Part shown: piece by piece, positions 14,346-22,657 of the stretch
How the letters are laid out: each line of letters begins with the position of its first letter
Position numbering within the stretch: the first letter of the stretch is position 1
Origin: Candidatus Poribacteria bacterium
Lineage (GTDB): Bacteria; Poribacteria; WGA-4E; JAJDTR01
Assembly (NCBI GenBank): GCA_028820655.1
Contig: JAPPIK010000037.1
Span: forward strand, 1 to 32,768
Reading direction: 5' to 3'
Length of the DNA stretch: 32,768 nt
Program-made: the position numbers and the translations under genes
Notes under the pieces: model-generated
The model's input: only the letters and a program-made list of their open reading frames with translations
The model's database searches: none
Told to the model about the DNA's origin: nothing

Positions 14346-15683
14346 CTAATTGTTGGCGTATTTCAGTTCCGACAACAGCCGAGTGATGCCCTCTTGAATG
14401 TGTCCTTCCACGGACGGTTCCGGGGGCAGTCGATGTTTCAGCGATGCCTCGTAACCACCGGCAAGCCCGAGGTCGTAATCCTTCTTCGTGGCGATGTAGC
14501 CCGAATTCCCGTTCGTATAGCCGAACACCAACGTGTGCTTGAACGGCGAGATTTCATCGGCGAACAACTGGTACTCCGCAAACATCTCGCCGGGCAGCGA
14601 CAGGATACATAGTTCATCGCCAACCGCGAAAGCGCGCATGGGCAGCGGGATAGATTCACGCACATCGTTTTCGGCGCGTTCCAGCAACCGTTGATAGTGA
14701 AGGCTACCCGGCTCCTCGACGAGCAGTTGCTTGCACAGTTTCACCGTTGGCCGCTGGAGCGGCAGCGACAACGTCATTGATTGCGACTTCAGCGGCGTTG
14801 GCGGAACGGTTTCGAATTCGCCCATGGCGCGTTTTACCGCGGCAGCAAGCGAAAGTCCGGCAGCATCGCAGGCGCCGAATCCGCCGCGAAGCGGGAAGCC
14901 GTTGATGTTGGCGCTGCACCCCTGAGCGAACATAAACACCCCTTCCGCCTCCCCGTTTTCCCCTAATAAGCCTCGCAGATGACCAATGGCAAATCCGGGA
15001 TAGTCGGGTCCAACCACCGTTTGAACGTGACTGGGCGCGTGGTCGAAATCCATAATGATGACCGGATGTGCGGCGTAGGAAAACAGTACGCCGATGCGTT
15101 CACCGCTACTGCCGTAAGCGCCCAACACATCTACCCAAGGTACAATGGGGCCCTTGGGGTTTGGCGCCATCGTGATTTCTCCATCATCCTTCATGAAGCG
15201 GCGGTTGTATGCAATCTGCACGGGTTCGCGCCCCACGTGTATCGTGGCAGGTTGCAAATTGTCGATAGCATTTTTTGTAATCGCCGCGAGGTGACCTGCC
15301 AGTTCAGACTCGAACGAGGGGGCTTCCTTAATGTTTGGATCGCTTTCGTCCGGCTCGTTATGGGTGTGACTACAGTTGATGACGATATTTTCTTTGGGGA
15401 TGCCGGTTGCCTGGTGGATGGATTGGAGCAGCACATCCGTGCGCTCGTAGGAGATTTCGGTCATATCCAATGTGACGATTGCAAGGGATCCTTCATTGTC
15501 CTCCAAAACGAGGACACGAGCGTAGAGATCGCCGTAGAGGGGTATCAACTCCCCCTCTTTGGGAGTATAATACCCATCGCCAACCTCGCCAATCCAATTA
15601 ACGTCGGCTAAACTCTTCAGCACGACTTTGGGAGTAATGACGGTTTCAGCTGCGCCGGCTTTCAGTTCAGTTTTGTCGGACAT
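14346..15683 (-). CDS. Neutral/alkaline ceramidase-like hydrolase domain protein
   Basis: The 445-residue protein resembles the N-terminal domain of neutral/alkaline non-lysosomal ceramidases, zinc amidases that cut ceramide into sphingosine and fatty acid. It starts with KAGAAETVITP, the usual GxAxxxITP opening, and has VINCSHTHNEPD (102-113), matching the zinc-site SHTHSGP motif, then FSYAAHPV near residue 200 and FAQGCSANING near 257. There is no signal peptide and the C-terminal domain of true ceramidases is absent, so this is the short cytoplasmic-looking version whose substrate is unknown. GGGAGA lies about 12 bases before the ATG. It follows the oxoamine synthase gene by 93 bases on the same strand. 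Confidence 0.85.
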   Translation of the reverse strand: MSDKTELKAGAAETVITPKVVLKSLADVNWIGEVGDGYYTPKEGELIPLYGDLYARVLVLEDNEGSLAIVTLDMTEISYERTDVLLQSIHQATGIPKENIVINCSHTHNEPDESDPNIKEAPSFESELAGHLAAITKNAIDNLQPATIHVGREPVQIAYNRRFMKDDGEITMAPNPKGPIVPWVDVLGAYGSSGERIGVLFSYAAHPVIIMDFDHAPSHVQTVVGPDYPGFAIGHLRGLLGENGEAEGVFMFAQGCSANINGFPLRGGFGACDAAGLSLAAAVKRAMGEFETVPPTPLKSQSMTLSLPLQRPTVKLCKQLLVEEPGSLHYQRLLERAENDVRESIPLPMRAFAVGDELCILSLPGEMFAEYQLFADEISPFKHTLVFGYTNGNSGYIATKKDYDLGLAGGYEASLKHRLPPEPSVEGHIQEGITRLLSELKYANN

Positions 15684-15776
15684 TTTAATTCCATCTCCCT
15701 ACATTTTCAGTGCTTTAATAGTGTCAATCAAGTTTCTCGGGGGCCAGACAAAATGCGCCAGTACCAAGTTACCGAT

Positions 15777-16955
15777 CTAGCGGAGCGGAGGCGCGGCAGT
15801 TCGCGCCGCGGCAAACCCATTGAGCGCTTCCTCCAATTCTTCGTGCGTGTGGTTTGCCGTCGGCGTAATCCGTAGGCGGCTCGTGCCGGCAGGTACTGTC
15901 GGAGGGCGGATGGCAGGGACAAAGATTCCTTCGTTTAGCAACGCCTCCGAAAACCGCGTCGTCATGTTCGCCTCCCCGATGATTAGCGGTAGAATATGTG
16001 TCTCGTTAGGAAGCAGTTGAAATCCGGCTCCCGATAGCCCGGTTCTGAGGCTGTGGACATTTGCAAACAACCGGTAGCGAAATTCGGGACTAGAGCGGAT
16101 TATATCGATCGCGGCTGACGCTGCCGCTAATGTGCCGGGGGGCAGAGCCGTGGTGAAGATGAAACCGCGTGCCCGGTTTATCAGGATATCGATGAGGGAT
16201 TTACTCCCGGCCACGAATGCCCCCACGCCTCCCACAGCCTTGCTCAACGCACCAATTTGGATAATGCCGCGATCTGCCACGCCCAAGTAATCCACCAAAC
16301 CGCCGCCGGTTTGTCCCAGTATCCCGAACCCGTGTACGTCGTCCACCATTAGCATGGCGTCATACGTCTCGGCTATGTCGCAGATTTCGGCCAGAGGCGG
16401 AAAATCGCCATCCATACTGAATACTCCGTCCGTAACAATCAGTCGACGACGGAAGTTCGAAGATTCAGCGAGCAGTTCTTTTAGGTGTTCCGGGTCGCAG
16501 TGTCTGTAAATTTGCGTGGTTGCCCTACTGAGACGACAACCCTCGATGAGACTAATGTGGTTGCGTTCATCGCTCAGGATGAGGTCGTCTTCCCCAGCGA
16601 GAACGGGAATTGTGCTGATGTTAGCGAGGTAGCCGGAACTGAAAACCAGCGCGGCTTCCGTGTTCAACATCGCCGCTATCTTCGTCTCGAGTACGTCGTA
16701 GAGGTGGTTGTTCCCCGCGATCAGGCGTGAGCCGCTCGCGCCGACGCCGTATTCCCGCACGGCTTCGCTAGCAGCCTTTATTACTTGGGGGTGCCTACTC
16801 AAGCCGAGATAATCTGTAGAGGCGAGGGAGATTACGTCGCGGCCATCAAGGAGAACTCGTCCGGTCGGGGCACCCATCATTGAGCGCAGTGAACGCCAGT
16901 GGCCCGCCCGTTCCAGTTCGACCCTCTCCGTTTCTAGCCAGCAATCGATCTTCAT
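15777..16955 (-). CDS. Alpha-oxoamine synthase (BioF/KBL/SPT family, PLP enzyme)
   Basis: These fold-type I PLP enzymes condense an amino acid with an acyl-CoA and release CO2 and CoA. From ATG at 16955 the protein has 392 residues. It shows SLASTDYLGLSRHP (43-56), GVGASGSRLIAGN (70-82), DERNHISLIEG (129-139), the cofactor aspartate region VDDVHGFG (204-211) and the PLP lysine Lys239 in GALSKAVGGVGAF. The frame stays open to 17045, but the extra 30 residues have no family match. BioF (8-amino-7-oxononanoate synthase) is the default call; glycine C-acetyltransferase or serine palmitoyltransferase remain possible, since no other biotin gene is near and a ceramidase-like gene follows. A gene symbol is therefore withheld. 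Confidence 0.88.
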   Translation of the reverse strand: MKIDCWLETERVELERAGHWRSLRSMMGAPTGRVLLDGRDVISLASTDYLGLSRHPQVIKAASEAVREYGVGASGSRLIAGNNHLYDVLETKIAAMLNTEAALVFSSGYLANISTIPVLAGEDDLILSDERNHISLIEGCRLSRATTQIYRHCDPEHLKELLAESSNFRRRLIVTDGVFSMDGDFPPLAEICDIAETYDAMLMVDDVHGFGILGQTGGGLVDYLGVADRGIIQIGALSKAVGGVGAFVAGSKSLIDILINRARGFIFTTALPPGTLAAASAAIDIIRSSPEFRYRLFANVHSLRTGLSGAGFQLLPNETHILPLIIGEANMTTRFSEALLNEGIFVPAIRPPTVPAGTSRLRITPTANHTHEELEEALNGFAAARTAAPPLR

Positions 16956-17300
16956 TCCCAAGGCAATCGTACCTGTCTCCCTAGGTAGGGTTGAACGAAA
17001 ACTCGCGAAAATTACCCACTGAAAGAGGCGAATTTGGGATTCCAAGCTGTCCGAAATAATTGCAATTCAAGTGAACCCAACATCGCTCGCATTCTTCAAT
17101 AGTAGGGTTTCACTATATTTCTTCAAGCAGTTCAATCGGAATGGGGGAAGTTTCTTTGGACACCTAGAAGGTTTTCGCTGTTGCTTGCTCAACCCAACCT
17201 ACACCCATAGAGGCGGCACGCCATCAAGTCGGGACACCAGCGATTGTCACTACAATCTTGGAACGTCGCGAAGGTCGTCCATAACAGGCTGATTCATATT
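16956..17300. other. Spacer between oxoamine synthase and glycosidase genes
   Basis: About 345 bases with no convincing gene on either strand and no repeat seen elsewhere in the window. It should hold the promoter of the minus-strand oxoamine synthase, but I find no clear one. Confidence 0.45.
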
Positions 17301-19700
17301 TTAACCCGCCGTTTTCTCGAATCGTACACTGGCATGTACCAAATTATCGGTCGGGTTAAAGGTCAACTCGTAGATCGGGGCGTTCAATCTGTACTGATAA
17401 TTTGCGCCAAAACAGGATGTCCCGGCGGGGACATACCCGTCCGGCACGTGGATGAATAGTGTACCCTTCCCATGACGCGGCGGTTTGCAAACGGCAAGGA
17501 AACTTTGGCTCTTCCGATCCCAACCGGCAGAGAGGATTTCTTCGCCGCCCTGCGTGAAGTGGATGTCCGTGGAAATCAATTGCGGTGTATCTCGTTCAGT
17601 ACGTAAACAGAGAAGCCTTGCCGATCGAGATGGCATGTCCGACACGGCGACTCTGCCCCGGACGACACCAAGGTATTGACGGTTCCAAAAGTCGTGTACG
17701 AGATAGAATTTGGATGCATCCAAGCCGAGCGCGCCTAGATCTAAATTGACATCATCCACCTGATCCTTCCAATTGAACACACCCAAGATATTCCACGAAT
17801 CAAAGGGCGCTTGCACCTGCAGGTTCCAAATCTGCGGAAATCTATTTTGGTAAAGATCTATAGGTGTCGCCGACTGGCCGGTCAGTGGAAACAGTTTCGC
17901 CAGTAACTCGGCACGCGCGGGGCTCAACGATGAAAACTCGTCCGCACACGTCATAATTCCACCGCTCAAAGCTGCCGCCGTCATTGCCACGATAACTTCG
18001 TTGATTGGACGCGGCTCGTCGATAGCTATCGCCCCGAACTCATTTGTCCACGCGGTATTGTGCATTGACATGTACGCCGCATGGTTGCTAATAATGTGCT
18101 TCAACCCGCGCGAATCGTTCCACAGTCCACTAACAAGATAGTCACCGTTTGCCGCAAGCGGATGATTCACTGAAAACCCACCTATACTTGGCGTCGAGCA
18201 GGTGTTGTGCCCTTCAAGGAGCACATTCCTCGAGCTTTCCCCTACAACTTGGTTCAATAATTTAATGCCAAGGCGGTACAACTCAATGGAGGTGAGAGAT
18301 TTATCGTGCCAAACGAAATTGCCGAATTCCGCTAGTGGACCGATCGTATAGGACAACAGATTTGCCTTGATGAGATCGCACCCCCACTCATCGACAATCT
18401 GGCGGAGGCGTTCCCGTATGTTCGCCCGCGCTCCGGGCTGAGAAGCGTCAAGCAAAGCGACCGATGTACCATTATCGAGCGTTACCGCGGCAGGTTTATC
18501 TTCACGATCCTTTAGAAAGTATTCGGGATGTCTTTTTATTAATTTGGAGTTAATCGCAACACTGAACGGATCGAATCTGATTCCGGATTTCAACCCTTTC
18601 GCGTGGATTTTGTCTACAACAGATTTCATCCCATCTGGAAAGTGTTGCGGGTGCACCGCGTTGCTTCCAGCGGACTGCTGCCACTCGTCTTCGATCTGAA
18701 TATATTCCACGCTGCCCGATTGCGAGGGATAGAACAAACGATTTTGCGAAATCTGGTTGACTTGGCCCAGAATATAGGCGGCATCTACCCGTTTCTTCTT
18801 ACCGGTACGCTGCACGTTCCATCCGGAGAAGACACCCCCCGATTCTTGTGCATTCATGCGTTTTGAAACCATCTCGGTGTAAAGTTGATAGGAGTCGGTA
18901 GGGGAGGCACTGAAATTGAGGTAAGCGATCTCCGACTTCAACTCCTGGCCGGGCGCACACGATTGATGTTCACACCGATGGCGCAGTGCCCAACCATCAA
19001 TTCCTTTCTCTTTCTGATCCTTTTGCGTTTGAGAGTCGTATCCGACATCAACCGTTGACCACCACTTATGGGCACTAAGGAATCCGAAAACGAGGGAGCG
19101 TTGACTGTTGGTATCGTAAAGGACACCGTCGTAACAGGGTTGATTCGAGACTTTCTTGTTGATGTTGAACCCGTCGTAAATCTTCCTGACGCCTTGGTTA
19201 AGAGACGGATTCACGTTGAGAAAGAGATGGTAATCCGAGGGTACGCTTCCCAAGTAAACCCCTCCACGCGCATCCGGATTGAGCGATGACACGCCGATAA
19301 CTGTAAGCCGATCCAACTTTATGTCGGCGTTGCCCAAGTTCTCGACACCGACGGTCAGAATAATGTAAGGCGCTTTGCTATAGCATTTTAGGTACAGGTT
19401 AATACGTATGCGCCGCGCGTCCGACTGGTAAGAAAATTTCACCGGCTGATACACGCCGAGATCATCGTCTTCGGTGGGATCCGCAACGAACTCACGAGTT
19501 CCATCGGACTCTGAAGTGGCAAGCGACGTCCCATCCTGAAGCACAATCCTAGTGTAAGCATTTCTGATAATAGCATGTCCCGTTTGATCTACATAATCCC
19601 ATGTCCCTTTAGAGAGATTGTACTTTACTTGAAACTGTTTGCTTTGTGCCACGACGGAGTGACCTTGTCTTGTGACATCCAAATCACTAACTCTTTGCAT
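17301..19700 (-). CDS. GH36-like (clan GH-D) glycosidase, alpha-galactosidase-related
   Basis: The 799-residue protein has the architecture of GH36 enzymes: an N-terminal beta-sandwich (about 1-290), a TIM barrel (about 300-660) and a C-terminal beta domain. Barrel landmarks are GWNVQ (293-297), YIQIEDEWQ (333-341, normally IDDGWQ), KGLKSGIRFDPFSV (368-381) and DEWGCDLIKANLLSY (437-451). In active GH36 members the last motif ends K-x-D, with Asp as nucleophile; here it reads KAN, Asn447. The acid-base region LLEGHNTCSTPS also departs from the usual EGCSSGG. It may be inactive, use another residue, or belong to a divergent subfamily. No signal peptide, so a cytoplasmic location is likely. The ATG at 19700 has GGAGG about 13 bases upstream. 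Substrate unknown. Confidence 0.75.
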   Translation of the reverse strand: MQRVSDLDVTRQGHSVVAQSKQFQVKYNLSKGTWDYVDQTGHAIIRNAYTRIVLQDGTSLATSESDGTREFVADPTEDDDLGVYQPVKFSYQSDARRIRINLYLKCYSKAPYIILTVGVENLGNADIKLDRLTVIGVSSLNPDARGGVYLGSVPSDYHLFLNVNPSLNQGVRKIYDGFNINKKVSNQPCYDGVLYDTNSQRSLVFGFLSAHKWWSTVDVGYDSQTQKDQKEKGIDGWALRHRCEHQSCAPGQELKSEIAYLNFSASPTDSYQLYTEMVSKRMNAQESGGVFSGWNVQRTGKKKRVDAAYILGQVNQISQNRLFYPSQSGSVEYIQIEDEWQQSAGSNAVHPQHFPDGMKSVVDKIHAKGLKSGIRFDPFSVAINSKLIKRHPEYFLKDREDKPAAVTLDNGTSVALLDASQPGARANIRERLRQIVDEWGCDLIKANLLSYTIGPLAEFGNFVWHDKSLTSIELYRLGIKLLNQVVGESSRNVLLEGHNTCSTPSIGGFSVNHPLAANGDYLVSGLWNDSRGLKHIISNHAAYMSMHNTAWTNEFGAIAIDEPRPINEVIVAMTAAALSGGIMTCADEFSSLSPARAELLAKLFPLTGQSATPIDLYQNRFPQIWNLQVQAPFDSWNILGVFNWKDQVDDVNLDLGALGLDASKFYLVHDFWNRQYLGVVRGRVAVSDMPSRSARLLCLRTERDTPQLISTDIHFTQGGEEILSAGWDRKSQSFLAVCKPPRHGKGTLFIHVPDGYVPAGTSCFGANYQYRLNAPIYELTFNPTDNLVHASVRFEKTAG

Positions 19701-20290
19701 TGTGCGGGTTGAACCTCCATCTGGGGGAGAAACCGAAAGCAGAGGTGCGAAGCGAATTCATCTCACCGAGAATATCGTACATGTCAATTCGCAGGATTGG
19801 TCAGAGGTTGTCCGAAGGGAGCAGGAGAGTGAAGGAGTGGGTGTTTCGTTTTTTATGAAAGCTGTCGCCTGAAGTTTATATCGCTCGCACATCGGTCGGG
19901 CTCTGATCGGAATTGTTCACATGGCGCAGGAGAACTGACTGGCACCACGAATTTAAAGCGTCACACCTGAACGATGAATCCCCCTCAGCTAGTTGACTGT
20001 TAAAGTATAGCTTAGAGACCTCGGCAAAGTCAAAAGCAAAATCCGGAGCAATCCCTGACAGATTGTTTTAAGCTACAGCTTAATTGAATAAGCAGTGAAT
20101 AGTAAGAACGTGAAGTAGTAGGGAACAATGATCGTTGTTCCCTACATGGAAAGAATGGTAATCACTGGCTATGGCCCTTGAAGTCACCAATGGAGTAGGT
20201 GAAATGATGCTGGCCGATTACCACCTTGTCTACCGCGCACGTTGTCTTTCCGATCAATTGTCGTTAACCTGTGTCTTTCCGCTTTTTCTT
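19701..20290. other. Spacer with one REP-like palindrome
   Basis: No gene is supported in this stretch between the divergent glycosidase and moaD genes. It contains the palindrome at 20118-20145 and nothing else I can interpret. Confidence 0.5.
20118..20145. repeat. REP-like palindrome 3
   Basis: Arms GTAGGGAACAA (20118-20128) and TTGTTCCCTAC (20135-20145) flank TGATCG. Same length, shoulders and central GATC as palindromes 1 and 2, with different but still paired inner arms. Confidence 0.8.
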
Positions 20291-20319
20291 TTGTGTTCAA
20301 ATCTCAAATCGGGTATAAT
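20291..20319 (+). promoter_or_regulatory. Predicted promoter of moaD-moaE
   Basis: TTGTGT (20291-20296), 17 bases, then consensus TATAAT (20314-20319). Transcription would start near 20326, about 60 bases before the moaD start. Confidence 0.65.
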
Positions 20320-20384
20320 TGTCTTGATTGGCAGCCAGTCTACTCATGGGCGATATTGACCATACGCCCGCGCAAGGAGAGTTC

Positions 20385-20630
20385 ATGAAAGTTACAGTAA
20401 AATACTTCGCTGTGTGCCATGAAGAGTTGGGGAGAGAGGAAGAGGAGATGGAGTTGCCGGAGGGGGCGACGTTGAGAGCTATTCTCGATCGCCTTGAAGA
20501 GGAGTGGCCCGAGATTACCGAGTTTTATCAGGTAATGCAGATGTCTGTCAACTGGGACTATGCAACAGAGGACACCGAACTCTCGGATGGAGATGAAGTC
20601 GCACTGATTCCGCCGGTGACGGGAGGTTAG
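20385..20630 (+). CDS. moaD: Molybdopterin synthase small subunit (sulfur carrier)
   Basis: MoaD is a ubiquitin-fold carrier that holds sulfur as a C-terminal thiocarboxylate and donates it, within the MoaD-MoaE complex, to precursor Z to form molybdopterin. The 81-residue protein starts MKVTVKYFAVCHEELG, has the LPEGATLRAILDRLEEEWP core and ends in the obligatory Gly-Gly (IPPVTGG). The ATG at 20385 has AAGGAG 5 bases upstream; the frame stays open to 20328, but that part is foreign to the family. moaE begins 1 base after the stop. No other molybdenum-cofactor gene is in the window. Confidence 0.95.
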   Translation: MKVTVKYFAVCHEELGREEEEMELPEGATLRAILDRLEEEWPEITEFYQVMQMSVNWDYATEDTELSDGDEVALIPPVTGG

Positions 20631-20631
20631 A

Positions 20632-21087
20632 TTGTTCAAGATCACCGATGAAGTTATTGACACTCAACGTGTTATTAGCGTTGTCGAAGCTGATGATGCG
20701 GGAGCAATTGTCCATTTTTTGGGCACCGTGCGGAACAACACGGGTGGACGCAGGACGTTGTATCTTGAATATGAGGCCTACGCGCCGATGGCGGAAAAAA
20801 AGATGGCGGAGATTGCTCATGAAATTCGAGAGAAGTGGGGGCTGGATCGCGTCGCCATGATTCATCGCGTGGGGCGCGTGGAGATTGGCGAGGTGAGCGT
20901 TGCCGTCGCCGTGGCGTCGCCGCACCGCAGCGATGGATTCGAAGCGTGCAAGTACGCCATGGATCGGCTCAAGCAAGTTGTACCAATCTGGAAGCGCGAA
21001 ATCTGGGAGGATGGCGCGGAGGAGTGGGTAAAGCCGGATCCTGTTTATTTTGATGTCGATAGGGGAGTGCGTAGGTCCGATGGATGA
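20632..21087 (+). CDS. moaE: Molybdopterin synthase catalytic subunit
   Basis: MoaE binds precursor Z and, with two MoaD thiocarboxylates, builds the dithiolene of molybdopterin. The 151 residues match the family throughout: VHFLGTVRNNTGGR (27-40), LYLEYEAYAPMAEKKM, IHRVGRVEIGEVSV (77-90), SPHRSDGFEAC and the catalytic-lysine segment DRLKQVVPIWKREIW (111-125, with Lys114 and Lys121). The start is TTG at 20632 with GGGAGG 5 bases upstream, overlapping the end of the moaD region. It forms a two-gene operon with moaD. Confidence 0.95.
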   Translation: MFKITDEVIDTQRVISVVEADDAGAIVHFLGTVRNNTGGRRTLYLEYEAYAPMAEKKMAEIAHEIREKWGLDRVAMIHRVGRVEIGEVSVAVAVASPHRSDGFEACKYAMDRLKQVVPIWKREIWEDGAEEWVKPDPVYFDVDRGVRRSDG

Positions 21088-21189
21088 CGCTTATTAAATC
21101 GAGATCAATGATTGCAGGTTTATGCCCCGTGCTAGATTAGCCAGATTTTGAGCTTTCCAATATCTCGCACTACTTTGACAATAGTATAA

Positions 21190-21711
21190 TCAGGCATTAT
21201 TTCGCTCCGATAGAATCTCTCGGATTCCCACCGGGAGTTCCCTAACGGGGATCATTTCATCAAGCCGTTTTGTTAATTTAAACGTTACCCCCTGTCCTTC
21301 CGCCATCCGCACCAATCTGCCTGCCTTGTGTTCAGCAACCATTCCTTTACGCCACACGCCGAAAACTATATCATGCGGGCAAATCCCTAAGCAAAGGAGG
21401 TAATCATATTCCCGATCCAATCGAACATGGTTGAACTGGAATGTTCCATTAGCGCCCAGCGAAGCTGTCTTGATCTCGAGTTGAACTGTTCCAATTCGTA
21501 TGTCCGTCTTTGACGTACGGTCTCCGTTTCCGGTCTCGATCCCATTCTGTAGAAGATACTGGCGAATGAACTCCTCTCCGATTTCGCCGCGATTCGTGTT
21601 GCCAAGCATTCGGTAGCGAATCAACGGAGAATCTCTCCAAATATCCTCGGGCGAATGCTTCCGAATGATTGAGGCTAGCAGGTCAACTGGATTCACTTGG
21701 GAGGCTCCCAT
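21190..21711 (-). CDS. Predicted type II restriction endonuclease, PD-(D/E)XK fold
   Basis: A 173-residue protein with a readable nuclease core: helix RGEIGEEFIRQYL (41-53), then KTDIRIGTVQLEIKTAS with Asp70 and the Glu79-Ile-Lys81 (ExK) motif, followed by a strand DYLLCLGICPHDIVFGVW. It is small and soluble with no extra domain. The ATG at 21711 lies inside the end of the methyltransferase gene (19-base overlap in another frame), so the nuclease is made after and coupled to the protective methylase, as expected for a type II system. Target specificity is unknown; I do not recognise a named enzyme. Confidence 0.8.
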   Translation of the reverse strand: MGASQVNPVDLLASIIRKHSPEDIWRDSPLIRYRMLGNTNRGEIGEEFIRQYLLQNGIETGNGDRTSKTDIRIGTVQLEIKTASLGANGTFQFNHVRLDREYDYLLCLGICPHDIVFGVWRKGMVAEHKAGRLVRMAEGQGVTFKLTKRLDEMIPVRELPVGIREILSERNNA

Positions 21712-22418
21712 GCGCGTTTGTCTGATCCGCGTTTCCAGAATACTAGAAAGTACGAGTGATTTTTTCGCGCATGAACCTGACGCACTGTTCGACTGACACC
21801 GGGCTTGTTCTGACGCATTACCACGAACAAGTCCTCCGCCACGAAACCTATCCGCTCATAGGCTTGCATGATTTCAACATGAGTAAATCTCTGGCGATTG
21901 GCGCAGACCTCGTCTTGGCATTTCACGATTAGCACGCCGCGTTCGCGTAGTACCCTATGTGCTTCCACAGCAGCATCCTCGTAGAGCGATAGGACTGCCT
22001 CATGGTATTTCTTTGTAGTCCTGTTCCCGGTGCGGTTGTTTCTGTAGTGATGCTCGAACGCCCGGTGAACGGTATGAGCCGTTCCTCCGGGAGAATGCAT
22101 GTATGGTGGATCGAGCACAACGCAGTCGATTTCACCGTCTATGTAAGGAAGATCTCTGCAATCAACCCCGGTCAGGATGTCGGATGGCCTCAAGCGATAA
22201 AGATCTTCAGGTATTCGCCTCCAAAATACGCCTTTCCCGTAGGTGACATCAGCGACAATGCTACCCGGAGCAACGTACAATCCAATTACATGGCGGAAGA
22301 CATCATCATTCCCTTCGGTATAAGCGCTAAATACAAGATCGTTAGTCGGCTTGCCATTGCGAACCCGACGACGCGCTCGCGTTGCTTGAGGAACTCCGGT
22401 AATAGTCAGTTGGTTCAT
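21693..22418 (-). CDS. Site-specific DNA methyltransferase of a type II system
   Basis: A 241-residue SAM-dependent DNA methyltransferase. The SAM-binding motif I is VADVTYGKGVFW (55-66) and the catalytic motif IV is LDPPY (102-106), so motif I precedes IV, the order of alpha and gamma classes; its small size favours gamma. DPPY points to exocyclic amino methylation (adenine-N6 or cytosine-N4). The ATG at 22418 is preferred because AGGAG lies 7 bases upstream; the frame extends to a TTG at 22475 without support. The nuclease gene overlaps its 3' end. Together they form a compact restriction-modification unit with no control-protein gene visible. Confidence 0.88.
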   Translation of the reverse strand: MNQLTITGVPQATRARRRVRNGKPTNDLVFSAYTEGNDDVFRHVIGLYVAPGSIVADVTYGKGVFWRRIPEDLYRLRPSDILTGVDCRDLPYIDGEIDCVVLDPPYMHSPGGTAHTVHRAFEHHYRNNRTGNRTTKKYHEAVLSLYEDAAVEAHRVLRERGVLIVKCQDEVCANRQRFTHVEIMQAYERIGFVAEDLFVVMRQNKPGVSRTVRQVHARKNHSYFLVFWKRGSDKRAWEPPK

Positions 22419-22657
22419 GTCCGTGCTCCTAATTTCAGTGTCGCGTTTTACGCTACCTTTTAATGACACTTTCAACCACAGCGGCAGCTAATAGTTCTTC
22501 AAACTTGCCGAAGGTTATAACCATCAGCCCGATTTTTCTGTTCTCTTTACAACTTCACTTTACCAGATTCTAGAAACTAGTGCAATTTGATCTGCCTTAA
22601 GATGCCAGAATCAGAACGATTCGCCATACTTGCTGGCGGAATAATTGATAGCCTTCA

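Noticed and set aside
16956-17045. N-terminal extension of the oxoamine synthase
   Set aside because: Its thirty residues do not match the family; the length from ATG 16955 is typical.
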